From Acidobacteriota bacterium (GTDB taxonomy: Bacteria > Acidobacteriota > Blastocatellia > Pyrinomonadales > Pyrinomonadaceae), in assembly GCA_019239425.1 (NCBI GenBank), contig JAFAZX010000045.1, forward strand, positions 372,001 through 436,000: a stretch of 64,000 nt of DNA. The letters are read 5' to 3'. A program made the translations under genes and the position numbers. The notes under the pieces were generated by a model. That model did no database searches, was not told the DNA's origin, and saw only the letters and a list, made by a program, of their open reading frames with translations. Shown here in pieces: positions 1 through 7,917 of the stretch (positions are counted from its first letter, which is position 1; each line of letters opens with the position of its first letter).

Positions 1-82
1 ACACCTCAACGTCGAGGTTAAGGGTGAGACGGTCAGCGTGCTGGCGTACGCTGGCGGGCAGAGATGCCCGCGCTCCCAGCGT
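1..82. repeat. Family B inverted-repeat element, partial copy
   Basis: This is the right half of the ~140-bp element seen complete at 10530-10671 and 23379-23515. It carries the shared tract 'gagacggtcagcgtgctggc' and ends in the right terminal arm 'gatgcccgcgctcccagc'. The left half lies outside the window. No coding potential is evident. The element is probably a MITE- or REP-like non-autonomous repeat, which is an inference from structure and copy number. Confidence 0.75.
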
Positions 83-110
83 CAGGTCACGTCCAACTCA
101 ACACCGCTCT

Positions 111-134
111 AAGGATTTCAAATTTTAAATCCTT
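111..134. terminator. Short AT-rich stem-loop after the PQQ dehydrogenase
   Basis: AAGGATTT at 111-118 pairs with AAATCCTT at 127-134 around an AT-rich centre. The stem lies directly downstream of the stop codon of the minus-strand dehydrogenase gene, so it may be a weak terminator. There is no U-tract, and the stem is AT-rich, so terminator strength is doubtful. Confidence 0.35.
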
Positions 135-2102
135 TCAGGGAAGTGCGTAGGCGACGAGCGTGTCGGAGAGCGTGGGGCTGAGGGCGCGGAGGAAGCCTCC
201 GCCGCCCGCGGCGATGACGACGAGCTGGCGGCCGCCCTTCGTCGTGTAGGTCATCGGCGTCGCGTGGCCGCCGGCTTCGAGCCGCGCTTGCCAGAGCACC
301 CTGCCGGTCTTCGCGTCGAAGGCGCGGAAGAGGCGGTCGGTCGTGGCGGCGATGAAGACGAGGCCGCCCGCCGTCACGATTGAGCCGCCGAGGTTCTGCG
401 TGCCCGTGTCGCGCACGCCGCGCGCCTCGAGCTCTTCGACCGTGCCGAGCGGCACCTTCCACACGACCTCGCCGCGTCTCAAATCCACGGCGCTCAGAGT
501 CCCCCACGGCGGCTGCTGGCAGGGCCAGCCGTGCGGGTCTCGGAACCACGCGTACTCCTCGAACCTGCCCTGCCGCGTGAAGGGGGCGGGCGCGCCCGTC
601 GCCTGCGGCGTCATCTCGCCCATCGCGCCGTCCTCGTTCATGTTCACGTAGAGCAGCCCCGAAACGGGGTCGTAAGAGCCGCCCGACCAGTTGCCGCCGC
701 CGTGGAAGCCCGGAAAGTTGAGCGTCGGTTTGAGTCCGACCGGCGTGTACATGCCCTTGTTGACGAGACGTCCGAAGAGGGCCGAGCAGAAGCGCTCCGA
801 CTCGGGCGTCACGCGGCTCAGTTCGTTCTTCGTTAACCCCTGCCGCGCGAGCGCGGGCGGCTTCGAAGGGAACGGCTGCGTCGGCCACGTCGCCTCGCCG
901 GGCACGTCCGATTGAGGCACGGGTCTCTCTTCGACGGGGAAGAGCGGCTTACCCGTCCTCCGGTCGAGCACGAAGACGAAGCCCATCTTCGTGATCACGG
1001 CCACGGCCGGCACGCCGCGCCACTCGAAGAGGACGGGCTGCGCCGGGAGGTCGTAGTCCCACAGATCGTGATGCGTCGTCTGGTAGTACCAGACGAGTCT
1101 CCCCGTCGCGGCGTCGAGCGCGACCAGGCAGTTGCCGAAGAGGTTCTGCCCCTTCCGGTCGCCGCCGTAGAAGTCGTATGTGGGCGAGCCGACGGGCAGG
1201 AAGACGAGCCCGAGCTTTTCGTCCACGCTCATCACAGACCAGACGTTCGTGCCCGCGCGCTCCTTCCACGAATCGCCTTCCCAGGTCTCGTGCCCGACTT
1301 CGCCGGGTCGCGGCACGGTGTGGAACGTCCAGGCGAGTTTCCCCGTGCGGACGTTGTACGCGCGCACGTCGCCGGTCGGCCCCTTCGAAGGCGACTCGGG
1401 CAGGCCCCAGCCGACGATGACCAAATCCTTGTAGACGGCGGGCGGCGAGGTTACGCGCGCGCCCCACGTCGGGTCGTTCGCCCACGCGCCCGCGCCGTCC
1501 GCGCGCAGGTCTACGAAGCCGCCCGCGCCGAAGTCCGCGTAAGGTCTGCCCGTCGCGGCGTCGAGCGCGTAGAGCCTCCCGTCGACCGTGCCGTAGAGGA
1601 CGCGCCGCTCCCTGCGCTTCCCGTCGGGCGAGAGTCCTTCCCAGAAGGCCACGCCGCGGTGCGAGTTGAAGCCGCGCACGCTCCTTCCTTCCTGCGGGTC
1701 GAACTTCCAAAGCTCCCTCCCCGTCTCCGCGTCGAGCGCGACGACGCGGCTCGAAGGCGTCGTCAGATACATCGAGCCACCGACGACGAGCGGCGTGGTC
1801 GAGAATGAAGCCTGGAACGGAGCGGACTTGAGCCCTAGTTCCAGCTCGCCCGTGTGATAGACCCAGGCCCTCTGCAAACGCCCGACGTTGTCTCGATTAA
1901 TCTGCTTCAAAGGAGAGTAGCGTGTGCCGCCCTCGTCGCCGCCGTAGAAGCGCCACTCGGTCGCGCGCGTCTGCGCGAGAGAAGAAATTGAGTTTAGGGT
2001 TAACACAGAGACACAGAGACACAGAGACACAGCTCGTTGAGCTATTCTCTTCAAGCTGTGTCTCTGTGTCTCTGTGTCTCTGTGTTGAAAGCTCACCTTC
2101 AT
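135..2102 (-). CDS. Secreted PQQ-dependent dehydrogenase (quinoprotein glucose/alcohol dehydrogenase family)
   Basis: This predicted periplasmic quinoprotein oxidises a sugar or alcohol using PQQ and passes electrons to the respiratory chain. The ~655-aa chain shows repeated propeller-blade motifs (ALDAETGRELWKF, ALDAATGRLVWYY, AFDAKTGRVLWQA) and the block NWSGGSYDPVSGLLYVN typical of the family. The 2102 start is chosen because AGGTGA lies 4-5 nt upstream. The N-terminus is odd: residues ~5-37 are encoded by a family A hairpin repeat, and the signal-peptide core AVSLCLCVSVLTL comes from one repeat arm, followed by a plausible SLA/Q cleavage site. A TTG at 2054 would give an even more ordinary signal peptide. 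The gene is 22 nt downstream of the MFS gene and is probably co-transcribed. The substrate cannot be told from sequence. Confidence 0.88.
   Translation of the reverse strand: MKVSFQHRDTETQRHSLKRIAQRAVSLCLCVSVLTLNSISSLAQTRATEWRFYGGDEGGTRYSPLKQINRDNVGRLQRAWVYHTGELELGLKSAPFQASFSTTPLVVGGSMYLTTPSSRVVALDAETGRELWKFDPQEGRSVRGFNSHRGVAFWEGLSPDGKRRERRVLYGTVDGRLYALDAATGRPYADFGAGGFVDLRADGAGAWANDPTWGARVTSPPAVYKDLVIVGWGLPESPSKGPTGDVRAYNVRTGKLAWTFHTVPRPGEVGHETWEGDSWKERAGTNVWSVMSVDEKLGLVFLPVGSPTYDFYGGDRKGQNLFGNCLVALDAATGRLVWYYQTTHHDLWDYDLPAQPVLFEWRGVPAVAVITKMGFVFVLDRRTGKPLFPVEERPVPQSDVPGEATWPTQPFPSKPPALARQGLTKNELSRVTPESERFCSALFGRLVNKGMYTPVGLKPTLNFPGFHGGGNWSGGSYDPVSGLLYVNMNEDGAMGEMTPQATGAPAPFTRQGRFEEYAWFRDPHGWPCQQPPWGTLSAVDLRRGEVVWKVPLGTVEELEARGVRDTGTQNLGGSIVTAGGLVFIAATTDRLFRAFDAKTGRVLWQARLEAGGHATPMTYTTKGGRQLVVIAAGGGGFLRALSPTLSDTLVAYALP
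2000..2090. repeat. Family A hairpin repeat, copy 1 (inside a coding region)
   Basis: The arms are made of 'acacagagacacagagacac' and its complement 'gtgtctctgtgtctctgtgt', with loop region 'cgttgagctattctcttcaa'. This copy has one extra CACAGAGA unit per arm compared with most others. Unlike the other copies it lies within an open reading frame, at the 5' end of the PQQ dehydrogenase gene. Confidence 0.9.
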
Positions 2103-2124
2103 TTTCACCTGAATGAAAATCACT

Positions 2125-3456
2125 TTAACGCGCCCGCGCACGTTCGCGCAGAGTCAACACGAGGTGGAGGAGAAACATCAAGCCCGACGCGGCGACCACG
2201 GCCAAAAGCCCCGTGCGCACGTCGCCGGCCGCGCCGCCCGCCGCGCTGGAGATGTAGCCGACCGCGGGCGGAATCGCCAACAGCCCCGCGAACCCGACGG
2301 CCATCACGGAGCTGATGGCCGTCCCGGCGATCCTCGGCACAAGGGCCGAGGCCAGCCCCACGGAGGTCGGGAAGATCGGCCCCATCCCGAACCCCGCCAA
2401 CATCAGCCACCAGCGCACGCCCGCCGCCGTGTCGGCCGTGAACGCCAGGGCCAGCCCCAACGTCGTCAAAGCCGACCCGAGCGTCAAGAGGACGAAACTG
2501 TTCGCGCGCACGACGCCCAGCAGAAGGCTCGAAGCGAGGCGGCCGACGAGCAGCGCGAAGGCGAAGAGAGAGAGCGTCCGCAGCGCGTAGGTGGCTAGAC
2601 CGACGCCCGCCGGGTCGCGCTCGAAGAAGGCGCTCAGGCCGTCGGGCGAGGTGCGCGCCAGCTCACCCAGCCGCGCCGGGTCGAGCCCCGACGCCGTCAA
2701 CAGACGCGCGTCCCGCTCCAGAAACGTCACGACCCATTTCCCGACCGACACCTCCGCCCCCACGTACATGAAGAGCGCCGCGGCCAGCAGCCAGAACGAG
2801 GGCGCGCGGAAGAGCTCGCCCGCCTCCCGCAAAGGGAACGACTCCGGGTGCGCGGGGCTCGGGAACTTCGAGAAGAGGACGCCGACGACGAGCAGACCCG
2901 CGACGACGGTCATCAAGGCGAAGACGAGCCCCAACCCGCCGCGCGCCTGCACGGACTGCACGACCAGGGGCAGCGCGGCCAGGCCGAGGCCGAAGCAGAT
3001 GTCGAGCAGGTTGAGCGCCGCGTTGCGCCGCGCCGAGGCGATGTCCGCGACGAGCGCGTGGCCCGAGCTGACTATGGCGTTGGCCCCGAGGCCGAGCAGC
3101 AGCGAGCAGGCGAAGACCGAGACGAGCGCGGCCGACGGCGCGACCTTCGTGACGGAGAGGCCGAAGCCCGCGAGCGCGAGGACGGCCACCAGCGCGCCGC
3201 CGCCGAGCGCCGCCTTCATCCCGACGCGGTCGATGACCGGGCCGCTCACGAGGTAGGCGACGAGCGCGCCGACGGCGTTGATGAGCAGGAAGGTGCCCAC
3301 CGCGCTGTCGCCCGGGAGGTAACCGCCCCTTTCGAGCGTCGGGAGCACCGAGCCGGGCAGCGCCGAGATGAGCCCGTAGATGAAGATGCCGAAGAAGGCG
3401 AGCGCGAGCAGAGTTATGCTGCGCCCCGTCAAAGAGCCGTCTCTTTGTTCCGACAA
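2125..3456 (-). CDS. MFS transporter, sugar-type
   Basis: The 443-aa protein is very hydrophobic, with about 12 predicted membrane segments beginning at ITLLALAFFGIFIYGLISAL, and resembles major facilitator proteins of the FucP/sugar group. It should be an inner-membrane secondary transporter. The TTG start at 3456 is supported by AGGAGG seven bases upstream. The gene sits 24 nt after the Gfo/Idh/MocA oxidoreductase gene and 22 nt before the PQQ dehydrogenase gene, so a sugar or sugar-acid substrate is likely. That substrate is inferred from context only. Confidence 0.85.
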   Translation of the reverse strand: MSEQRDGSLTGRSITLLALAFFGIFIYGLISALPGSVLPTLERGGYLPGDSAVGTFLLINAVGALVAYLVSGPVIDRVGMKAALGGGALVAVLALAGFGLSVTKVAPSAALVSVFACSLLLGLGANAIVSSGHALVADIASARRNAALNLLDICFGLGLAALPLVVQSVQARGGLGLVFALMTVVAGLLVVGVLFSKFPSPAHPESFPLREAGELFRAPSFWLLAAALFMYVGAEVSVGKWVVTFLERDARLLTASGLDPARLGELARTSPDGLSAFFERDPAGVGLATYALRTLSLFAFALLVGRLASSLLLGVVRANSFVLLTLGSALTTLGLALAFTADTAAGVRWWLMLAGFGMGPIFPTSVGLASALVPRIAGTAISSVMAVGFAGLLAIPPAVGYISSAAGGAAGDVRTGLLAVVAASGLMFLLHLVLTLRERARAR

Positions 3457-3480
3457 AACGTCCCTCCTAAGACAACCGGG

Positions 3481-4605
3481 TCAGACCTTTTCCCAACTGC
3501 GCGACTGTGCGGCGCGCTCGACGGCGTCGAGCACCTTCTGGTTCCTGATGCCGTCTTCGAAGCTGGGCGAAGGGATGCGACCTTCGTCTATCGCCAGCAG
3601 GAAGTCGTGCACGGTGTGTGTGAAGGTGTGCTCGTAGCCGATGATGTGTCCGGGCGGCCACCAGGCTTTCATGTACGGGTGGCTCGCGTCCGTGACCTGC
3701 ACGGTGCGGAAGCCGCTCTCCGGCCCCTCCTCGACGTAGAGTTCCAGCTCGTTCATCCGCTCAAGGTTGAAGGCGAGAGAGCCTCTGCTCCCGTTGACCT
3801 CGAAGCTGTTGTAGTTCTTCCGCCCCAGAGCGAAACGCGTGGCCTCGATTGTGCCGACGGCGCCGCCCTCGAACTTCAGGAGCGAGAGCACGGCGTCGTC
3901 CACGTCCACGGGCGCCATCTCTTCGGAGCCAGGAAGTGGTCGCTCCTTGATGAAGGTCTCGAGGTGGCCGGCGACCTCCTCTATCTCGCCGACCAGGTAG
4001 CGCGCGAGGTCTATCGAGTGCGAGGCGATGTCGCCCAAAGCGCCCGAGCCGGCCTTCGACTTCTCAAGACGCCACACGCGCGGGAACTCGGGGTCGACGA
4101 TCCAGTCCTGCAGGTAGACGCCGCGGAAGTGATAGAGGCGACCGAGTCTCCCCTCTTCGATCAGACGCTTGGCGAGCGCCACCGCCGGGACGCGCCGGTA
4201 GTTGTGGCAGACCATGTGCGTGACGCCCGTCGCCGTGACGGCGGCGAGCATCCGCTGCGCCTCGGCCACGGTGTTGGCGAGCGGCTTCTCGCAGAGGACG
4301 TGCTTGCCCGAGAGCGCGGCCGCGACGGCGATGTCCGCGTGCGTGTCGCCCGGCGTGCAGACGTCCACCACGTCGATGTCCGGGCGCGCGACCGTCTCGC
4401 GCCAGGAGACGGAAGCCTCTTCCCAGCCGAGTTCGTTTGCCGCGCGTTCGACCTCCTGCGGGTCTCGGCCGCAGACGACTTTCAGCACGGGTTCGAAGGG
4501 CGTCTCGAAGAAGCGAGCCACCTGGCGCCAGGCGTTGCTGTGCGCCCGGCCCATGAAGCGGTGGCCGATCATGGCGACGTTCAGCCTTCTCTCAGGTGAA
4601 GCCAA
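3481..4605 (-). CDS. Gfo/Idh/MocA family NAD(P)-dependent oxidoreductase
   Basis: The N-terminal Rossmann region has the line [19 protein letters not shown], followed by [16 protein letters not shown] and the family signature [11 protein letters not shown], whose lysine is the usual catalytic residue. The C-terminal half ([18 protein letters not shown]) fits the substrate-binding domain. Typical substrates are sugars and inositols. I prefer a TTG start at 4605, with GGGAGAA 5-6 nt upstream; an ATG at 4572 would cut close to the nucleotide-binding motif. The start overlaps the upstream 101-aa gene by ~25 nt, suggesting translational coupling. Its place beside an MFS transporter and a PQQ dehydrogenase suggests carbohydrate catabolism. 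Confidence 0.9.
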   Translation of the reverse strand: MASPERRLNVAMIGHRFMGRAHSNAWRQVARFFETPFEPVLKVVCGRDPQEVERAANELGWEEASVSWRETVARPDIDVVDVCTPGDTHADIAVAAALSGKHVLCEKPLANTVAEAQRMLAAVTATGVTHMVCHNYRRVPAVALAKRLIEEGRLGRLYHFRGVYLQDWIVDPEFPRVWRLEKSKAGSGALGDIASHSIDLARYLVGEIEEVAGHLETFIKERPLPGSEEMAPVDVDDAVLSLLKFEGGAVGTIEATRFALGRKNYNSFEVNGSRGSLAFNLERMNELELYVEEGPESGFRTVQVTDASHPYMKAWWPPGHIIGYEHTFTHTVHDFLLAIDEGRIPSPSFEDGIRNQKVLDAVERAAQSRSWEKV

Positions 4606-4886
4606 GACGAGTTCTCCCGTTCCGTCCGCACGATTTCGCCGAGTTGATATTTTTCGCGGAGCGCTTCGAGCAGGGCGGGCGCGGCCATGACCTCGCCCTC
4701 CATCCAGTTGTCCCACTCGAAGACGACCAGCTCGCCGCCCGCCGGGTCTCGCAGCTCGACCCGGTCGAAGTCGATGCCCACGTCAAAATTGTCGTAGCGG
4801 TAGACCACCTTGAACCCGCGCGACTTAAGGTCTTTGATGATGCGGTGCCACAACCCCGTCTCGATGTTTTCAATCTTGTAGGGCAT
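4581..4886 (-). CDS. Conserved-looking hypothetical protein, 101 aa
   Basis: I do not recognise this gene. It encodes a soluble acidic protein ([16 protein letters not shown]...) with no signal peptide or membrane segment and a pattern of alternating charged and aromatic residues ([17 protein letters not shown]). Its end overlaps the start of the oxidoreductase gene, and it follows the 464-aa gene by 14 nt, so it belongs to the same transcription unit. A GTG one codon upstream (4889) is an alternative start. It is probably real because of its spacing and codon use, but its function is unknown. Confidence 0.65.
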   Translation of the reverse strand: MPYKIENIETGLWHRIIKDLKSRGFKVVYRYDNFDVGIDFDRVELRDPAGGELVVFEWDNWMEGEVMAAPALLEALREKYQLGEIVRTERENSSWLHLREG

Positions 4887-4900
4887 CACTCATCCGCCGC

Positions 4901-6295
4901 CTACGCGCTCAACTTGGACAGGCTGTCTCTGCCGGCGTTTGATTTCGTCACGCGGAACCATTCGAGGGCGAAGGCCGCGGCCGGGAAGCCGAGCGCGGCG
5001 TCGAGCGGGAAGAGCGCGCGTGAGAGTTCGCGGCGGGCGGCGCGCGCGAACGCGCGCTCGAACTCCCCGCGCGCGCGGTCGAGCCCTTCGACGACGGTCG
5101 TGTCCAAATCATGCCCGCCGCGCGCGCGCCGCCAGGCGAACTCGTAGAGCCTGAGACGCCCCTCGTCCTCGGCCGCGCCCGTGACGACGGCGACGAGGTG
5201 CGTCGCCTCCGTCTCCTCGACGATCTCGGCGGCGCGGCGCGCGAAGGCCGGCGTCAGGTCGCCGTCGCGCGAGACGAAGATGAAGGAGCTGCCCGAGACG
5301 TCCGCCGCGAGGAAGGACTCGCCGTGCGGCGTGGGCGGCCCCGTCGAGATGTCGCTCTCGGGGACGCCGAGCGAGCGGACGATGCGGTAGACGCGGTGCG
5401 CGAGCCAGCCGCCGTCCGCGAGCAGGGCGACGGCGAGGCGCGAAGGGCTGAAAGTCTCCTCGACGACCTCGTCGGCGACGGGCGCGGCGCAGAGGCTGCA
5501 CTTCGCGCGGCTGATGGTGACGGCGGCGAGCGAGTCGGGCGAGGGCAGGTCAAAGAGCGCGTGCCCGTGCTTGCGACAACTGACCCTGATCTCACGTTCG
5601 AGCAGGCCGGCCTCGACCAGACGCTCGACCGACACGCCCCCTTGAGCGCCCGCCTCGGCCAGCATGCGCCGCGGCGTGTAGCCCTCGCGCCGCAGCTCCT
5701 CGATGCGCTTGAGGAAGTCGCGCACGGCGTGCCCTTCCAGAAGCTCCGAGGCGCGCGCCAGCTCCTTCCCGCCGCGCAGCGCCGCCGCGGCGCGGACGAA
5801 CTCCTCGGGCTGAATGGCCGTGAAGCGCGCGAGTCCCTGCTGCGCCGTGCGCGAGCGCGGCCGCCAGAGCGGGAGCACGGCCTGCGACTCCGAAGACTGA
5901 ACCGCGACGTTCTCTTCCGCGCGCATCGAGCCGAGCGCATCCTGCACGTCGCGGCAGAAGCGTTCGAGGCGCGCGAGCGGCGCCGCGGTGTCGAGATCGT
6001 AGACGACGCCCGCCGCGGTCTCGCCCTCGGCCTCGAAGACGAGCGAGAGCAGGCAGTCGCCGCCGGCAAAAAGTTCGCCCGGCGTGTACGCGCCCTTGCC
6101 CGACGCGCCCGCGCGCGCCGCGCACAGGCGCTCAAGCTCCGCGGCCGAAGCCTCCCCGCCCAGCGCGCGGAAGACCTCCCGCCGCGCCGAGCGGACGAGC
6201 GGCTCAAAGCCCCTCGCGGCCAACGCCTCGAGCAGACGGAGCCGCCCGCCTTCGTCAAGCGAGAGCGCGAGGCTGTTGCTCTGGATGAAAAGCAT
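4901..6295 (-). CDS. Hypothetical protein, 464 aa, with a possible Cys/His metal site
   Basis: I do not recognise the family. The protein is mostly helical and Ala/Arg/Glu-rich with no signal peptide. Around residues 240-275 it has VSCRKHGHALF followed by ISRAKCSLCAAP, a spacing that could bind zinc. The C-terminal third (SSFIFVSRDGDLTPAFARRA, ATHLVAVVTGAAED) looks like an alpha/beta domain. It is first in a tight minus-strand gene string leading to the sugar-oxidation genes, but no functional link is visible. The ATG at 6295 has no clear Shine-Dalgarno. Confidence 0.65.
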   Translation of the reverse strand: MLFIQSNSLALSLDEGGRLRLLEALAARGFEPLVRSARREVFRALGGEASAAELERLCAARAGASGKGAYTPGELFAGGDCLLSLVFEAEGETAAGVVYDLDTAAPLARLERFCRDVQDALGSMRAEENVAVQSSESQAVLPLWRPRSRTAQQGLARFTAIQPEEFVRAAAALRGGKELARASELLEGHAVRDFLKRIEELRREGYTPRRMLAEAGAQGGVSVERLVEAGLLEREIRVSCRKHGHALFDLPSPDSLAAVTISRAKCSLCAAPVADEVVEETFSPSRLAVALLADGGWLAHRVYRIVRSLGVPESDISTGPPTPHGESFLAADVSGSSFIFVSRDGDLTPAFARRAAEIVEETEATHLVAVVTGAAEDEGRLRLYEFAWRRARGGHDLDTTVVEGLDRARGEFERAFARAARRELSRALFPLDAALGFPAAAFALEWFRVTKSNAGRDSLSKLSA

Positions 6296-6303
6296 GGTTT
6301 GGA

Positions 6304-6381
6304 GTGATGAGCGATGAATGATAAGTGATGAATGAAAGGCAGCTTTCTCTTAATTCATCATTCATCACTCATCACTCATCG
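6304..6381. repeat. Imperfect hairpin of GATGAGT/GATGAATG words
   Basis: Units such as 'gagtgatgagcgatgaatga' on the left face 'cattcatcactcatcactca' on the right, with 'ggcagctttctc' in the loop. It fills the gap between the DUF4388 gene stop and the 464-aa gene start. The design, short words repeated in each arm, matches the family A hairpins but with a different word. Confidence 0.7.
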
Positions 6382-6385
6382 TTTC

Positions 6386-7360
6386 TTATGGCTTGACTCT
6401 GATCTTCACGCGCTCGCCGCCGGTGAAGGTTTCGGGGTAGGTGCGGTCGCGCGCCATCTTGAGCGCGACCGATTCGTATGGGCCGGCGCCGGGGCGCGGG
6501 TTCGAGACGCGCGCGTCTGTGACGCGGCCATCCTTCACTTCGACGAGGACTTCGACGACGTACTCGCGGCGCGGCGCGGGCGCGCCGTCGAACCTGCGCG
6601 AGCCGACGACCGCGGCGGCCGCAGGGACGGGCGTCACGGGCGGCGCCTCCTCCTGCTTCGGCGCTTCGGCGTTCGTGTTCTGCGCGGGCGCGGGCGCTAC
6701 GGCGGCGGGCGGCTGCTCCCTGACCGCGGGCCTGTCGGCCACAGGCTCCGGGCGTTGGCCGAAGAAGGGGCCGTAGAGGACGTGCAGTGTCGTGACCAGA
6801 CTTAACCCCACCAGAAAGCCGATGACGACGCCGTAGACGAGGCGCTCGCGCGAGAAGCGGCGCGCGGTGCTTTCGATGACGACCTCGACGGCCGAGAGTC
6901 TGTCCTGAAGCGGCGCCAGCAGCTCCTCCGCGCCGGGGCCGAGTTGGAGCGGCGCGCGCTCCGGCAGAGTCGCCGGCCCGCCCTGCGCCGTCGGCGCGCC
7001 CCCGACCATGCGTATCTCGGCCAAGCCCTCGCGCCGCGGCGCTTCGACGAGGTCGCGTATGAACTGCTGGCCCTGCCGGTCGATGTTGCGCTCGGGCGGG
7101 CGCACCAGAGGGTTGAAGTTGAACGAGCCGCCTTCGAGCGCGAGCGCGGCGTAGAGCGCCTCGACGCCGCGCAGCTCGCCCAGGCGCGCGTCCACCATCT
7201 GCCCGTCCTCGAAGAAGAAGGAGCCGGGGCCGTCCGCGTACTCGACCTGGAGGCGTCCCGACTTGCGCTGCACGCGCAGGCGGCGGATGAGGTCGGGCAG
7301 GGGCTGTTCGTCCGTGTGGCCGGTCAAGACCACGAACTGTGTGCGCTCTATGTTTTCCAC
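6386..7360 (-). CDS. DUF4388 - membrane helix - TonB C-terminal-like protein
   Basis: Residues ~1-110 (VLTGHTDEQPLPDLIRRLR, KSGRLQV, GSFFFEDGQMVDARLG) match the DUF4388/PATAN-type domain common in gliding and signalling proteins. One membrane helix follows at about residues 180-200 (VYGVVIGFLVGLSLVTTLHV), then a Pro/Ala-rich linker, then a domain like the TonB C-terminus (YVVEVLVEVKDGRVTDARV, YPETFTGGERVKIRV). It would place DUF4388 in the cytoplasm and the TonB-like domain in the periplasm. The start is GTG at 7360 with AGGA 8 nt upstream. No ExbB/ExbD genes are nearby. The role is unknown. Confidence 0.75.
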   Translation of the reverse strand: MENIERTQFVVLTGHTDEQPLPDLIRRLRVQRKSGRLQVEYADGPGSFFFEDGQMVDARLGELRGVEALYAALALEGGSFNFNPLVRPPERNIDRQGQQFIRDLVEAPRREGLAEIRMVGGAPTAQGGPATLPERAPLQLGPGAEELLAPLQDRLSAVEVVIESTARRFSRERLVYGVVIGFLVGLSLVTTLHVLYGPFFGQRPEPVADRPAVREQPPAAVAPAPAQNTNAEAPKQEEAPPVTPVPAAAAVVGSRRFDGAPAPRREYVVEVLVEVKDGRVTDARVSNPRPGAGPYESVALKMARDRTYPETFTGGERVKIRVKP

Positions 7361-7438
7361 TCGAAGGTTCCTGACGTGAAAGGTCGGCCGCGGTCACTCG
7401 ACGGGAGAGCAATTTATACCAACGAGGGGAAATAGGAA

Positions 7439-7474
7439 AGCAGTAGGCAGTAGGCAGATGGCAGTAGGCAGTTC
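7439..7474. repeat. CAGTAGG tandem words
   Basis: The words CAGTAGG / CAGATGG repeat four to five times, and a complementary piece (ACTGCCTACTGCCC) lies at about 7646-7659 on the far side of the family A hairpin. Together they form a large interrupted inverted repeat of short words. Confidence 0.6.
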
Positions 7475-7523
7475 GGGGAACGGAGTGGCTTGATGTTTTT
7501 CGCGGATGCGAATGGCGCAGAGG

Positions 7524-7609
7524 TTTCAACACAGAGACACGGAGGCACAGAGACTCGGCTTGACGCTTCATAGCTCGACAAGCTGTGCCTCTGTGTCTCT
7601 GTGTTGAAA
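7524..7609. repeat. Family A hairpin repeat, copy 2
   Basis: It runs from 'tttcaacacagagacacgga' to 'tctgtgtctctgtgttgaaa'. It lies between divergent genes, so a terminator role is less obvious here than for copies between convergent genes. Confidence 0.88.
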
Positions 7610-7666
7610 TTGCTCCCGCCATCCGCCCGACCGCTAACAATAAAAACTGCCTACTGCCCACCGCTT

Positions 7667-7696
7667 TTGGACATCGCGGCGGCGGTGAAATATAAT
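7667..7696 (+). promoter_or_regulatory. Candidate sigma70-type promoter
   Basis: TTGGAC (7667-7672) and a perfect TATAAT (7691-7696) are separated by 18 bp. It points to the TPR/polysaccharide-export gene and would give a 5' leader of ~215 nt. Confidence 0.45.
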
Positions 7697-7917
7697 CCGT
7701 CCGCCGTCGACAACTCTCCCGCTTAGACGGTACGACCCCTACAACCGAAGCCACCCGACGCACACGCGCGAGCGAACGGATGCAAGACCCTCGCCCCGTC
7801 ATCGCACACACGCGGAGGAGTGCCCCCGCGCACTCCCGCGCCGCCGTGCGCGCCGACGCCGCGCGCTTCACCTTCCCTCTCCACATTCGCTTCGACCCGC
7901 GGGGGGTAGTCTGCCTT

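Larger units (their letters stand above)
7361..7917. other. Divergent intergenic region with repeats and a promoter
   Basis: No gene is evident. The region contains a CAGTAGG-word tract (7439-7474), its complement near 7645-7659, a family A hairpin (7524-7609) and a candidate promoter (7667-7696). A reading frame continues upstream of the TPR gene to 7780 but lacks a good ribosome-binding site and has Arg/Ala-rich shadow-like composition. Confidence 0.6.

Noticed and set aside
2001..2090. Tandem CACAGAGA units resembling a CRISPR or direct-repeat array
   Set aside because: The units have no spacers and form two complementary arms; no cas genes are present.
2848..4599. Long open frame on the plus strand across the MFS and Gfo/Idh/MocA genes
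   Set aside because: It is antisense to two well-supported genes, rich in Arg/Asp/Glu/His in a way typical of GC-rich shadow frames, and has no domain signal.
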